Assembly: GCF_020025155.1 (NCBI RefSeq)
Contig: NZ_CP073751.1
Span: 3,473,501-3,537,500 of the forward strand
Source: Halopseudomonas nanhaiensis
GTDB taxonomy: Bacteria; Pseudomonadota; Gammaproteobacteria; Pseudomonadales; Pseudomonadaceae
Reading direction: 5' to 3'
Length of the DNA stretch: 64,000 nt
Of the stretch, positions 35,310 to 48,198 are shown one piece after another. Position numbers and translations under genes: made by a program. Under the pieces are notes generated by a model. The model was not told the origin of the DNA, searched no databases, and saw nothing but the letters and a program-made list of their open reading frames with translations. The first letter of the stretch is position 1. Every line of letters begins with the position of its first letter.

Positions 35310-36752
35310 ATGGTAGCCGATATAGCCCCCATGCAGGATCAGCAGGCATCGCTCACACGCATGGGCGAGGTCTTTGATCGTCAGCGCGCCGCCTTTCGTG
35401 CCGCACCCATGCCCGATGTCGATCTTCGCCTGGGCCAGCTGAGGGCGCTGAAGTCTGCCCTGCTTTCCCATCAGCAACAGCTGATCGACGCGATCAATGC
35501 GGATTTTGGTCGCCGCTCGGCTGACGAAACGCGCCTTGCTGAAATCCTGCCCGCTATCGAGGCGCTCAACTATTCGATCAAGCACCTGCGCGGCTGGATG
35601 AAGCCCTCCCGCCGTCGAGTGGGGATGGCGTTTCAGCCAGGCAAGGCGCGGGTCATCTACCAGCCGTTGGGCGTGATCGGCATCATCGTGCCCTGGAACT
35701 ACCCTCTGTATCTCGCGATGGGCCCGCTGACGACAGCGCTGGCCGCCGGCAACCGGGCCATGGTCAAGATGAGCGAGTCCACGCCAGCCACAGCCGAAGC
35801 GCTGGCAAACATGCTCGCCGGCGTGTTCGACGAAGAACAGGTCGCCGTGATCACCGGCGAGGCGGAGGTCGGGCAGGCGTTTTCCCAGATGCCGTTCGAT
35901 CACCTGCTGTTTACCGGCGGGACCGGGATCGGACGCCACGTCATGCGCGCCGCCGCCGACAATCTCACGCCGGTGACCCTGGAGCTGGGAGGCAAGTCGC
36001 CGGCAATCGTGTCGACGGACGTGCCTATCGCTGACGCGGCCGAGCGCATTGCCTTCGGCAAGGGCCTCAATGCGGGGCAGACCTGTGTGGCGCCAGATTA
36101 TGTACTGTGCCCCGCCGAGCGCGTGAACGAGCTGGTCGATGCGCTGCGGCGGCAGTTCAGCACCTTCTATCCCACGCTGGCCGACAACCGCGACTACACC
36201 CAGATCATCAATCCACGCCAGTACAAGCGGCTGCTCGGCTACCTTGCCGATGCGACCAATCGCGGCGCGCGGGTGATCGAGGTCAATCCGGCAGGCGAAG
36301 ACTTCACGCAGACCAGGATCATTCCCCCGACGCTGCTGCTGAATGTGAATGACGACATGAAAGTGATGCAGGAAGAGATCTTCGGCCCGCTATTGCCGAT
36401 CATCCCCTATGCCACGCTCGACGAAGCCCTCGATTACATTGCCGACCACCCGCGGCCGCTGGCGCTCTATTATTTCGGTTACGACAAGGCCGCGCAGAAG
36501 CGGATCATGGAACAGACCCACGCCGGCGGCATGTGCATCAACGACACCGTGTTCCATGTGGCACAGGATGACATGCCGTTCGGCGGCGTCGGCCCTTCCG
36601 GCATGGGCCACTATCATGGACACGAGGGCTTCCTGACGTTCAGCAAGGCCAAGGGTGTATACATCAAGCAACGTTTCAACGGCGCGCGCCCGGTCTATCC
36701 GCCCTATGGCGGAGCGCTGCTGAAGATGGTGTACAAGCTGTTCTTAAAATAA
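35310..36752 (+). CDS. laoC: Aldehyde dehydrogenase, coniferyl-aldehyde-dehydrogenase type (LaoC-like)
   Basis: A 480-residue NAD(P)-dependent aldehyde dehydrogenase. Motifs: VIGIIVPWNYPLYLAMGPL, FTGGTGIGRHVM, general base Glu in TLELGGKSPAIV, nucleophile Cys in NAGQTCVAPDYVLC, and EEIFGPLLPII. It has the short C-terminus with PYGGALLKMVYKLF that suggests membrane association, as in fatty aldehyde dehydrogenases of this class. In the lao system it turns long-chain aldehydes made by LaoA into fatty acids. Next gene follows after 17 bases. Confidence 0.88.
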   Translation: MVADIAPMQDQQASLTRMGEVFDRQRAAFRAAPMPDVDLRLGQLRALKSALLSHQQQLIDAINADFGRRSADETRLAEILPAIEALNYSIKHLRGWMKPSRRRVGMAFQPGKARVIYQPLGVIGIIVPWNYPLYLAMGPLTTALAAGNRAMVKMSESTPATAEALANMLAGVFDEEQVAVITGEAEVGQAFSQMPFDHLLFTGGTGIGRHVMRAAADNLTPVTLELGGKSPAIVSTDVPIADAAERIAFGKGLNAGQTCVAPDYVLCPAERVNELVDALRRQFSTFYPTLADNRDYTQIINPRQYKRLLGYLADATNRGARVIEVNPAGEDFTQTRIIPPTLLLNVNDDMKVMQEEIFGPLLPIIPYATLDEALDYIADHPRPLALYYFGYDKAAQKRIMEQTHAGGMCINDTVFHVAQDDMPFGGVGPSGMGHYHGHEGFLTFSKAKGVYIKQRFNGARPVYPPYGGALLKMVYKLFLK

Positions 36753-36769
36753 AAAATGCAGGCATCAGC

Positions 36770-37306
36770 ATGGCCAGGGATTCATCCAATCTGTCACGGC
36801 GTGAACTGCTCAAGCTCGGGGCCTGTGCCAGCCTGGTGCTGAGCACCGCGGGCCTCACCGCGACGCTGAGCGGCTGTTCGTCCAGCCAGGCTGCCAACGA
36901 TTTCGCAGTGCTGCGTGACTCCGACCTGCCCGTTCTGCGGGCACTGTTCCCGGCGATCGTCGGCTCGCACCCGGCCCTTCAGGCTGACGGTACTGCGCTC
37001 GAACTGGCTGTCCGGCAGCTGGATACCACACTGGACAGCACGTCGCCGGCCGTGCAGCGCGACGTTCTGGACCTGCTCGGCATGCTCAGTCTGCCGGTGA
37101 CGCGGGGTCCGCTGACCGGCATCTGGGGCAGCTGGGACAGCGCATCGCCCGACGCATTACAGCGTTTTCTCGAACGCTGGCAAAACAGTCGCCTGGACAT
37201 GCTTCGCCAGGGTTACAAGGCACTCTGCCAGTTGCTTCTGATGAGCTGGTATGCCCTGCCGCAGTCCTGGGCCGAAACCGGCTATCCCGGTCCGCCGACC
37301 ATCTGA
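36770..37306 (+). CDS. laoB: Tat-exported accessory protein of the alcohol oxidase (LaoB-like)
   Basis: A 178-residue protein with a twin-arginine leader SRRELLKLG (residues 9-17), a hydrophobic stretch and a lipobox-like LSGC with Cys36. The mature part is helical with Trp-rich ends (GIWGSWDS, PQSWAETGYPGPPT). It resembles the small partner subunits that pair with membrane GMC dehydrogenases (gluconate-dehydrogenase small-subunit type) and takes the place of P. aeruginosa PA0365. Since the leader carries the Tat motif, it could carry the folded partner across the membrane, which would need testing. Confidence 0.78.
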   Translation: MARDSSNLSRRELLKLGACASLVLSTAGLTATLSGCSSSQAANDFAVLRDSDLPVLRALFPAIVGSHPALQADGTALELAVRQLDTTLDSTSPAVQRDVLDLLGMLSLPVTRGPLTGIWGSWDSASPDALQRFLERWQNSRLDMLRQGYKALCQLLLMSWYALPQSWAETGYPGPPTI

Positions 37307-37326
37307 ACCGCCCGAGGGAATCCGAT

Positions 37327-41446
<4,120 letters not shown>

Positions 41447-41460
<14 letters not shown>

Positions 41461-43294
41461 ACGACGGCTCGATCCGTTCGCGCGGCAGCGAATCCAGCGC
41501 AGGCTGAACGGCGACATCATGGTTTTCGGCAAGCACCACATGGGCGCTGTGCAGTCGCCGCCGCACCCGCAGCAGATAGTTCAGATCATTGAGCAGTGAC
41601 GTCGCCTGCCAGCCGTCCATCTCTCGGTTGCGCACATGGGTCTGGACGTTGCGCTGATACGCCTCGGCGAACAGCGTTTCCTGGTCCAGATAGCCGCTCA
41701 GCAGACGCTGCTGCTCCTCCCGGTCGCCCTGCAGGTCATCCAGTCGGGCCAGATCGATCAGGGCCAGACCGCATTGCTCCCTCAGCTCCCGATACGCCGC
41801 GCGCACGGCGGCATTCTGACTGTCGACGCCGCGGCGCAGATTGGCCTGCATATGCTTGGCTGCCTTGACTGCTTCGACGAGATCGCGCGCGGCAAGCGTC
41901 TGGTTCATCACGCTGTGTTGCTGTTCGGGCAACAGCGAAACATCGATGCGGCTGATGAATTCGAAGATATCGCCGTACACCGGCTTGATGTGGCGGTCAT
42001 ACAGCGCGTCGGCATCTTCGCGCAGTTCCGGCGGTACCGGCCGGCTCACGAACGTCTGCAGCTGTTCGGGGTTCATGCCGCGCCCCACCGAGGCAGGCAA
42101 GTAGGCTGCCGCAGCAACCACCTCACGGCTCAAGCGGCCGAGGTTGGCGACTTCTGCCTGCAACACCTTGAGCGCGGAATCCGCATGGCGCAGGGACGCA
42201 TCATTCAGAAACCGTGCGCGCGACCCCGGCTGCTCGCCAAGTGGAAGGGGTCGTCCGCGGGCGACGCTCCGGTCGGGCAGCCAGCGCAGCAGTCCCCTGG
42301 ACAGGGGCTTCACCCAGGGCACCATCAGCACCAGGCCAAGCAGATTGAACAGCGTATGAAACAGTGCCAGCTTCAGCGTGTAACTATCTGCCGCAATTCC
42401 CACGCTCTCGCTGATGACATCGACCGCCTGGGACAGCAGCGGCAGAACCGCCAGCGCCACGGCGGCAGTGACCAGATTGAACAGAATGTGGGCAGCAGCC
42501 AGGCGCCGCCCGGCCTGATTGCTGCCAATCGCCGCCACGACCGCGGTGATCGTCGTACCCAGGTTTGCGCCGATCGCCATCGCCAGGGCATTGTCGTAGC
42601 TCAACTGACCGGCAGCCAGCGCAGCCAGCGTAATCATCAGCGTGGCATGGCTGGACTGCATGAGTACCGTCGCCACCAGACCCGCGGCTACATACAGCAG
42701 CACCCCAAGCCAGCCGCTCAGCGCCAGCTGCTCAAGCGCCAACGCGCCTTCGAAACCTCCCATTCCGGACTTCATCAGATCGATGCCGAGAAACAGCAGA
42801 CCGATGCCGAGCAGCACCTGACCGAGACCCTTCCAGTGGGCTTCGCCACGGCGGCCAAGGATCACGCCGAACACCAGAAGGGGCATTGCCACCGTTGCGA
42901 GATCCACCTTCAGCCCGACCAGCGCGATGAGCCAGGCACCGGTGGTAGTACCCAGATTCGCGCCGAAGACGATGCCGATGCCCGCGCTGAGGCTGATCAG
43001 CCCGGCGCTGAGAAAGGCGATGCTCAATAGCGTCACCAGCGAACTGGACTGCACCAGTGCGGTGGACAGCATGCCGAACCCGAGACTTTTCCACAGCCGA
43101 TTGGTAGAGCGGGTCAGCCAGCGTTCGAGGGCACCACCGGTGAACGCCTTGAAGCCGTCTTCCAGGTGATGCATGCCGAGAATAAACAGCGCTATGCCTG
43201 CGGCAAGCGTAGCAAGCTCAGGTTTCCAGACGAACAGGCTGACGAGGACAAGCAAGGCCGCGCTGAGCCAGCCCGGCCTGAGGAATGCACGCAT
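41447..43294 (-). CDS. Na+/phosphate symporter-like protein with PhoU domain
   Basis: A 615-residue NptA/PNaS-family protein. The transporter part (to about residue 330) has two inverted repeats with the hallmark ALVQSSSLVTLLSIAF and VLMQSSHATLMITLAAL and paired GANLGTT motifs. A cytoplasmic PhoU-like helical domain occupies about residues 360-600. It probably imports or exports phosphate with sodium, though some relatives act in regulation. The Arg-rich linker LPDRSVARGRPLP joins the domains. The gene is alone on its strand here. Confidence 0.9.
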
Positions 43295-43354
43295 AAAAAC
43301 CTACGACACGGTGGCGCGACGGACCGCCGCTTCCGTTTCGGCGGTCGCGCTAGG

Positions 43355-43696
43355 TCAGAGACGTTCCTGCTGCTGCTTGCGGCCATAGCCGGTCTTGGTA
43401 CAGCCAAGGCAGCGCATGAAGGTTTCGCGACCGGGGCGTACCACAAGCTCCTGACCGGCTTCGGCCGTATTGCCGGCCAGCGCAGTGAATGGCAGGCTGA
43501 CCAGGAACGCGGCAGCGCCGACGGCAGTCACGGCAGCGCCGATCGGACGCGCGATGACCAGGTCGCCGACCATGGCAAAGATGCCTGGATTTTCGACGTG
43601 TTCTTCATAACCGAAGGCGGCGGAGTCGGCGGCGAATACGCTGCCTGCGAGCAGCAGGCCGGCCAGCATGGCGGTGGTGTGACGTAACAGGCGCAT
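43355..43696 (-). CDS. Small exported hypothetical protein
   Basis: A 113-residue protein with a signal peptide ([22 protein letters not shown]) and a short mature part with one hydrophobic stretch ([22 protein letters not shown]), ending [20 protein letters not shown]. The final CxxC-type Cys pair and basic tail are conserved-looking, but I do not know the family. It lies downstream of mutM on the same strand, 145 bases away. ATG 43696 is chosen for the signal peptide. Confidence 0.72.
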   Translation of the reverse strand: MRLLRHTTAMLAGLLLAGSVFAADSAAFGYEEHVENPGIFAMVGDLVIARPIGAAVTAVGAAAFLVSLPFTALAGNTAEAGQELVVRPGRETFMRCLGCTKTGYGRKQQQERL

Positions 43697-43841
43697 AGTA
43701 GGATCCCTGGTGGTGGCCCGGTAGGCATTTATTCTCACGAACAACACCCTTCCCGGGTGCCGTTGGGCCATTGTAGGCCCAATCGTGGCATTACGGAATC
43801 TGGCCGCAGAAAATTGCCAACCCGTCCCGATTCCGCCGCCT

Positions 43842-44654
43842 TCAGCGCTGGCAACGCCTGCAGAATACCGAGCTGCGCTGCCCCAGGCGCACCTCACTCA
43901 GGGTGCCGCCGCAGACCTTGCATAACTGGCCGCCGCGCCCGTAGGCGAACAGTTCCTGCTGGAAGTAGCCGGGCTGGCCATCCCCGCCGATGAAGTCGCG
44001 CAGCGTGGTGCCGCCGCGCTCGATGGCATAGGCGAGAATCCGCCGAATTTCCTCGGCCAGCCGGTCGTAACGGGCACGGCTGATACGCCCTGCCTCGCGT
44101 CGCGGATCGATGCCGGCCGCAAACAGAGCCTCGGTGGCGTAGATGTTGCCAACGCCGACGACGACCGCGTTATCCATGATGAAGGGCTTGACCGCCATGC
44201 TGCGTCCGCGCGACAGACTGAACAGCCGACTGCCATCGAAGGTTCCGGACAACGGCTCCGGGCCGAGATGGGCAAGCAGCGGATGGCTGGATGGATCGGT
44301 ACTCCAGAGCATGGCGCCGAACCGACGCGGATCGGTATAGCGCAGCGCCATGCCCGAATCGAGCTCGATGTCGACATGCTCGTGTTTGAGCACCGGCGTG
44401 TTCACCGGCACCAGACGCAGATTTCCTGACATGCCGAGATGGCTGATCAGCGTGCCCCCGCCGATATCCATGAGCAGATACTTGGCGCGGCGGCGCACGG
44501 CAGCAAACGTCTGGTCCTCGATCTGGATGCCGAGATCCTCCGGTATCGGCCAGCGCAGGCGACGGTCGCGCACGATCAGGCGCGTTACACGGCGACCCTC
44601 AAGGTGGGGAGCGATGCCGCGGCGGGTAGTCTCGACCTCGGGTAATTCGGGCAT
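43842..44654 (-). CDS. mutM: Formamidopyrimidine-DNA glycosylase
   Basis: A 270-residue Fpg: the catalytic N-terminal Pro and Glu are in [13 protein letters not shown], the beta-turn lysine in [10 protein letters not shown], the helix-two-turn-helix in [14 protein letters not shown] with the preceding Asn, and the zinc finger is C-x2-C-x16-C-x2-C at the end (CKVC ... CRRC). It removes 8-oxoguanine and ring-opened purines and nicks the strand. It follows the permease gene by 13 bases and is probably co-transcribed. Confidence 0.96.
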   Translation of the reverse strand: MPELPEVETTRRGIAPHLEGRRVTRLIVRDRRLRWPIPEDLGIQIEDQTFAAVRRRAKYLLMDIGGGTLISHLGMSGNLRLVPVNTPVLKHEHVDIELDSGMALRYTDPRRFGAMLWSTDPSSHPLLAHLGPEPLSGTFDGSRLFSLSRGRSMAVKPFIMDNAVVVGVGNIYATEALFAAGIDPRREAGRISRARYDRLAEEIRRILAYAIERGGTTLRDFIGGDGQPGYFQQELFAYGRGGQLCKVCGGTLSEVRLGQRSSVFCRRCQR

Positions 44655-44667
44655 GTTTCGTCAGCGC

Positions 44668-46011
44668 TCAGCTATGCAACCAGTAGGTGGCGAACAATAA
44701 CAGTAGCAACAGCGGCATGACACTGGCCACGAATCGACCGTTCCAGCCGAACGCCACGCGCCAGGGCTTCTCGCCGCTGTAGCGGGCGAGGATCAGCGTG
44801 GACGGGCCGAACGGCGAAAAGATCATTGCCAGCGAGAATCCGCACATCAACCCCACGGCCGGCGTCATGATCGGCACACCAAGGTACCCCAACTGCGCCA
44901 GTAGCCCGGCAATCAAGGAAAGCGAGACGATCGGCGCGACACCGATGACCGCCAGGGTGATGGTGCTGAACAGGCTGGCTACCGCCAACAGAAGATTGTA
45001 CTTGGGCTCCTGAGCCAGCCAGGCTGCGATGTCTTCCAGCGGGGCCACCGCCCCAAGCACTGCGCCGAGCACGGCAGCACAGCCGAATATGAACATCTCG
45101 TTGTGCATGCTGCTCATGTTCTCGGTCACCTCACCCAACGCGGCGCGCGGCGAGCGATCCCGCCAGAGCAGGAATGAAACGACGCCGCACGGAACCAGTA
45201 CCATGGCAGATTGCGATGCCGACAGCTCGGACAGCCAGGCAAGCAGACCTATTGCCCCCAATCCCAGCAGGCTACCGATCAACAGGCTGATCATCCCTTC
45301 GGCCTTGCTGCTGTCACCAATGTTGTCCCGCAGAGCAAGCAGGCCGCCCGTCTCCCGTCGCCAGCCGACGAGGATCATCATCAGCGCCGCGATCACCCCG
45401 TAGGGCACCATGCTGGCCCACGAGAGCTCGGGCATTTCCCGCGAGATGATCGCGATGGTCACGCTGGTCGGCGCCAGCAGCGGCACCAGAGCGAACCCGC
45501 GCAGCGTGGTGACCATTACGCTGCGCAGGCCGGCGCGTCGCTGCTCCTCGGTAAGCGGATAGCGTTTGAGATGCTCGGTAAGGGTGCCGCAGAGCAGGTT
45601 CATCATGCCGAAATTGAGAATCGAGCCGATGCTCCCGGCGGCAAGCACATAGCGCGGATACAGCACGACCTTGGAACCCGACAGCAGCGCCTTGTGCATC
45701 TCGCGCAACTGGGGAAGGCGCTTGGCAAGCAGCTGCATCAGACCCAGCGCGCCGAGAAAGCTGGTGTAGTACGCCGCAGAGGAGGCCAGCCGAGGCCATA
45801 GCGCTGCGTCGGCTCGGCTGCTGAACAGCGAGGCCAGAACGATACAAAGCGTGGCGATGCCGAGCCAGCGAGGATACGGATTGAGACGGCGAAAATGCAG
45901 GGTAAAGTAGGCAAGGAAGATCAGCGCCGCCAGCCAGCTCAGCGGCTTGAATGCGCTCAGCAGGGCGATCAGCTCGAGGCCTACGCCCAGTGGCAGCAGC
46001 GCTGCCTTCAT
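44668..46011 (-). CDS. Integral membrane permease of unknown substrate
   Basis: A 447-residue protein with roughly 11-12 hydrophobic segments. Distinctive stretches are SIGSILNFGMMNLLCGTL, RGFALVPLLAPTSVTIAI and, near the end, SLAMIFSPFGPSTLILARYSG. The repeated Pro/Thr/Ser hairpin-like motifs (APTSVT, PFGPST) resemble the re-entrant loops of ion-transporter-superfamily anion carriers, but I cannot place the family. It is between a thioesterase (10 bases upstream) and mutM (13 bases downstream). ATG 46011 leads straight into the first segment. Confidence 0.8.
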   Translation of the reverse strand: MKAALLPLGVGLELIALLSAFKPLSWLAALIFLAYFTLHFRRLNPYPRWLGIATLCIVLASLFSSRADAALWPRLASSAAYYTSFLGALGLMQLLAKRLPQLREMHKALLSGSKVVLYPRYVLAAGSIGSILNFGMMNLLCGTLTEHLKRYPLTEEQRRAGLRSVMVTTLRGFALVPLLAPTSVTIAIISREMPELSWASMVPYGVIAALMMILVGWRRETGGLLALRDNIGDSSKAEGMISLLIGSLLGLGAIGLLAWLSELSASQSAMVLVPCGVVSFLLWRDRSPRAALGEVTENMSSMHNEMFIFGCAAVLGAVLGAVAPLEDIAAWLAQEPKYNLLLAVASLFSTITLAVIGVAPIVSLSLIAGLLAQLGYLGVPIMTPAVGLMCGFSLAMIFSPFGPSTLILARYSGEKPWRVAFGWNGRFVASVMPLLLLLLFATYWLHS

Positions 46012-46021
46012 TGACAGAGGC

Positions 46022-46450
46022 TCACGGCAGATCCTTGCGGTATGCGCCCTTCTTGAACACGCCTTCGCCAAACCCGATCAGCCTGTCGTCATGGTCGAGC
46101 AGGTCGCAGCTGGCCATGAACACCTTGTGGCCGGCGCTACGGCAGGTCGCCACGGCGCGCACGCGGGTGCCGACCGGAGCCGTCGCCGAGAAATTCACGT
46201 TCAATGACAGGGTGATGGCGACCCGGCGCTCCTCGGCCGTGGGTGCCCAGGTGCCGCACAGGCCCATGGCGATGTCCAGCAGGCTGGCAGTGACGCCACC
46301 GTGCAGGTTGCTGGCATTGTTCATGTGCTTCTGGGTCAGCGTCAGGGCGATCACCGCCCGGTCCTTGCCGTATTCCACCAGCTCGACCCCCAGGTCCTGG
46401 AAGAAGCCGGTGACCGAGCGCTCTACAGCCTGACGTTGATCCTGATCCAC
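46022..46450 (-). CDS. PaaI/YdiI-type hotdog thioesterase
   Basis: A 142-residue hotdog protein with the PaaI signature NLHGGVTASLLDIAMG and LSLNVNFSATAPVGTRVRAVA. It likely hydrolyses aryl- or acyl-CoA esters. The start is GTG 46450 (V/M-DQDQRQAVERS) with AAGGTGG upstream on the minus strand; no ATG fits the fold. It heads a minus-strand run with the permease and mutM, and is divergent from the hydroxyacyl-CoA dehydrogenase gene 230 bases away. Confidence 0.87.
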   Translation of the reverse strand: MDQDQRQAVERSVTGFFQDLGVELVEYGKDRAVIALTLTQKHMNNASNLHGGVTASLLDIAMGLCGTWAPTAEERRVAITLSLNVNFSATAPVGTRVRAVATCRSAGHKVFMASCDLLDHDDRLIGFGEGVFKKGAYRKDLP

Positions 46451-46639
46451 TAGACACCACCTTAATCTACACTTGCGGGACACTACAGCCGCCAGCGATT
46501 TGGAGCCGGCCTCGACTGTCCTGATTTTGAGACAAGTATGCCACGTCGCTGTCTGACCACGGCGAGCGGGCTCCGATCTGCGCGAACTTGCAACCACGCA
46601 GCCCAGGATTTAATCTCGCATACCTGCAACGAAACCTCA

Positions 46640-46654
46640 TTCCGCTATGCGGAA
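46640..46654. promoter_or_regulatory. 15-bp palindrome of IclR-operator type upstream of the dehydrogenase/thiolase pair
   Basis: TTCCGC-TAT-GCGGAA is perfectly symmetric (6-3-6) and lies 26 bases before the ATG at 46681, a position suited to repression. The design matches typical IclR-family sites and resembles the TTTYGC-N3-GYGAAA elements near the iclR gene at 53 kb, differing mainly by C/G for T/A at the third position of each arm. Confidence 0.55.
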
Positions 46655-46680
46655 CGACAAGAGTAACGAGGAGTTTACGC

Positions 46681-48195
46681 ATGTTCAACCGGATTGGCGT
46701 GATTGGCGCCGGTGCCATGGGCCGCGGCATCGCGCAGCTTTTCGCTTCCAGCGGCGAGCAGGTAATCATGTATGACACCCGCGCCGAGGCGATCGCCGAC
46801 GCACTCGAATTCAACCGCAACCTGCTGCAACGCTCGGTCGCCAAGGGCAAGCTCAGCCAGGACGAATTCGATGCCACTGTCGCCCGCATGCAGCCGGCCG
46901 CCAGCCTGGATGATCTCAAGGACTGCGACCTGATCATTGAAGCGATCGTCGAGCTGCTCGAGGTCAAGCAGAACCTGTTTCGGGATCTGGAAGCCATCGT
47001 CCGGGACGACTGCGTGCTCGCCACCAACACCTCCTCGCTCTCGGTCACCCGCATCGCCGCCGGGTGCCAGCGCCCCGAACGTGTGGCCGGCTTCCACTTC
47101 TTCAATCCTGTGCCGCTGATGAAGATCGTTGAAGTCGTGCGCGGCTCGCGTACCGACGAACGCTACATCCAGGGTCTGGTGGAGCTCGCCGAGAAAGCCG
47201 GTCACTTCCCGGCCATCACGCCCGACACGCCCGGCTTTCTGGTCAACCACGCCGGTCGCGCCTTCGGCACCGAGGCGCTGCGCATGCTCAGCGAAGGGGT
47301 TGCCACGCCGCAGCAGATCGACCGCATCCTGCGCGACGGCCCGGGCTTTCGCATGGGGCCGTTCGAGCTGTTCGACCTGACCGGCCTGGACGTCTCGCAT
47401 GCGGTCATGGAATCGGTATACGAGCAGTTCTATCACGATCCGCGCTACACCCCCTCTTTCATCGCCGCGCAGCGCGTGGCCGCCGGATTGCTTGGTCGCA
47501 AGACCGGTCAGGGTTTTTATCGCTACGAGGACGGCCAGAAGGTCGAAACCCCCGAGCCTGCCGCCGAAACCGTACTGGTCAACCGCCCTTTCTGGCTGCA
47601 CTGCGATGATGACGCCGTGCGCAGCGATGTGCATGCTGCTCTCGAGGCGGCTGGCGCCACGCTTGAGACCGGCAACCAGCCCAGCGCCGAAGCCATCTGC
47701 CTGGTGACTCCGCTGGGCGAGGACTGCACCACTGCCCTGCTGCACCTCGGCCTGCCCGCCGAGCGTACCGTGGCGATCGACGTTTTCGCCAACTGGGACA
47801 AGCGCCGTACTCTGATGCGCAACCCTGCCGTATCGACCGATGTCGTTGCCCAGGCTCGTCAGGCTCTGGCCGCCGACGGTGTACCGGTCGAGGTGATCAA
47901 CGATTCACCCGGCTTCGTCATTCAGCGCCTGATCGCCAGCGTCATCAATCTGGGCAGTGAGATCGCCCAGAAGGGCATCACCACCCCGGAAACACTTGAT
48001 CGCGCCATCCAACTCGCGCTTGGCTACCCCAAGGGTCCGCTGGCTTTCGGCGAACATTACGGCAAGCAGCGCGTGCTGACTGTGCTGTGCAATCTGCAGG
48101 CGGTGTATGGCGAGCCGCGTTACCGGCCAAGCCCCTGGCTGCGCCGCCGCGCGCAACTCGATCTGCCACTCACCACCCCGGACAACCAGGAGTAA
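46681..48195 (+). CDS. 3-hydroxyacyl-CoA dehydrogenase, two-domain PaaH/FadB2 type
   Basis: The 504-residue protein begins with the NAD motif IGVIGAGAMGRGIAQLF and continues with the catalytic ATNTSSLSVT and HFFNPVPLMKIVEVV (His and Glu), and a first C-terminal helical domain ending GLLGRKTGQGFYRYED (about residue 282). A second, related C-terminal domain is appended (SPGFVIQRLIASVINLGSE). This duplicated layout is typical of PaaH-type enzymes. It oxidises 3-hydroxyacyl-CoA, probably with the thiolase encoded three bases later. No other phenylacetate genes are visible, so I give no symbol. Confidence 0.9.
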   Translation: MFNRIGVIGAGAMGRGIAQLFASSGEQVIMYDTRAEAIADALEFNRNLLQRSVAKGKLSQDEFDATVARMQPAASLDDLKDCDLIIEAIVELLEVKQNLFRDLEAIVRDDCVLATNTSSLSVTRIAAGCQRPERVAGFHFFNPVPLMKIVEVVRGSRTDERYIQGLVELAEKAGHFPAITPDTPGFLVNHAGRAFGTEALRMLSEGVATPQQIDRILRDGPGFRMGPFELFDLTGLDVSHAVMESVYEQFYHDPRYTPSFIAAQRVAAGLLGRKTGQGFYRYEDGQKVETPEPAAETVLVNRPFWLHCDDDAVRSDVHAALEAAGATLETGNQPSAEAICLVTPLGEDCTTALLHLGLPAERTVAIDVFANWDKRRTLMRNPAVSTDVVAQARQALAADGVPVEVINDSPGFVIQRLIASVINLGSEIAQKGITTPETLDRAIQLALGYPKGPLAFGEHYGKQRVLTVLCNLQAVYGEPRYRPSPWLRRRAQLDLPLTTPDNQE

Positions 48196-48198
48196 TTC

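Noticed and set aside
41636-43030. 464-codon plus-strand frame opposite the Na/Pi symporter-like gene
   Set aside because: Antisense shadow; the minus-strand product has the conserved QSSS/QSSH repeats.
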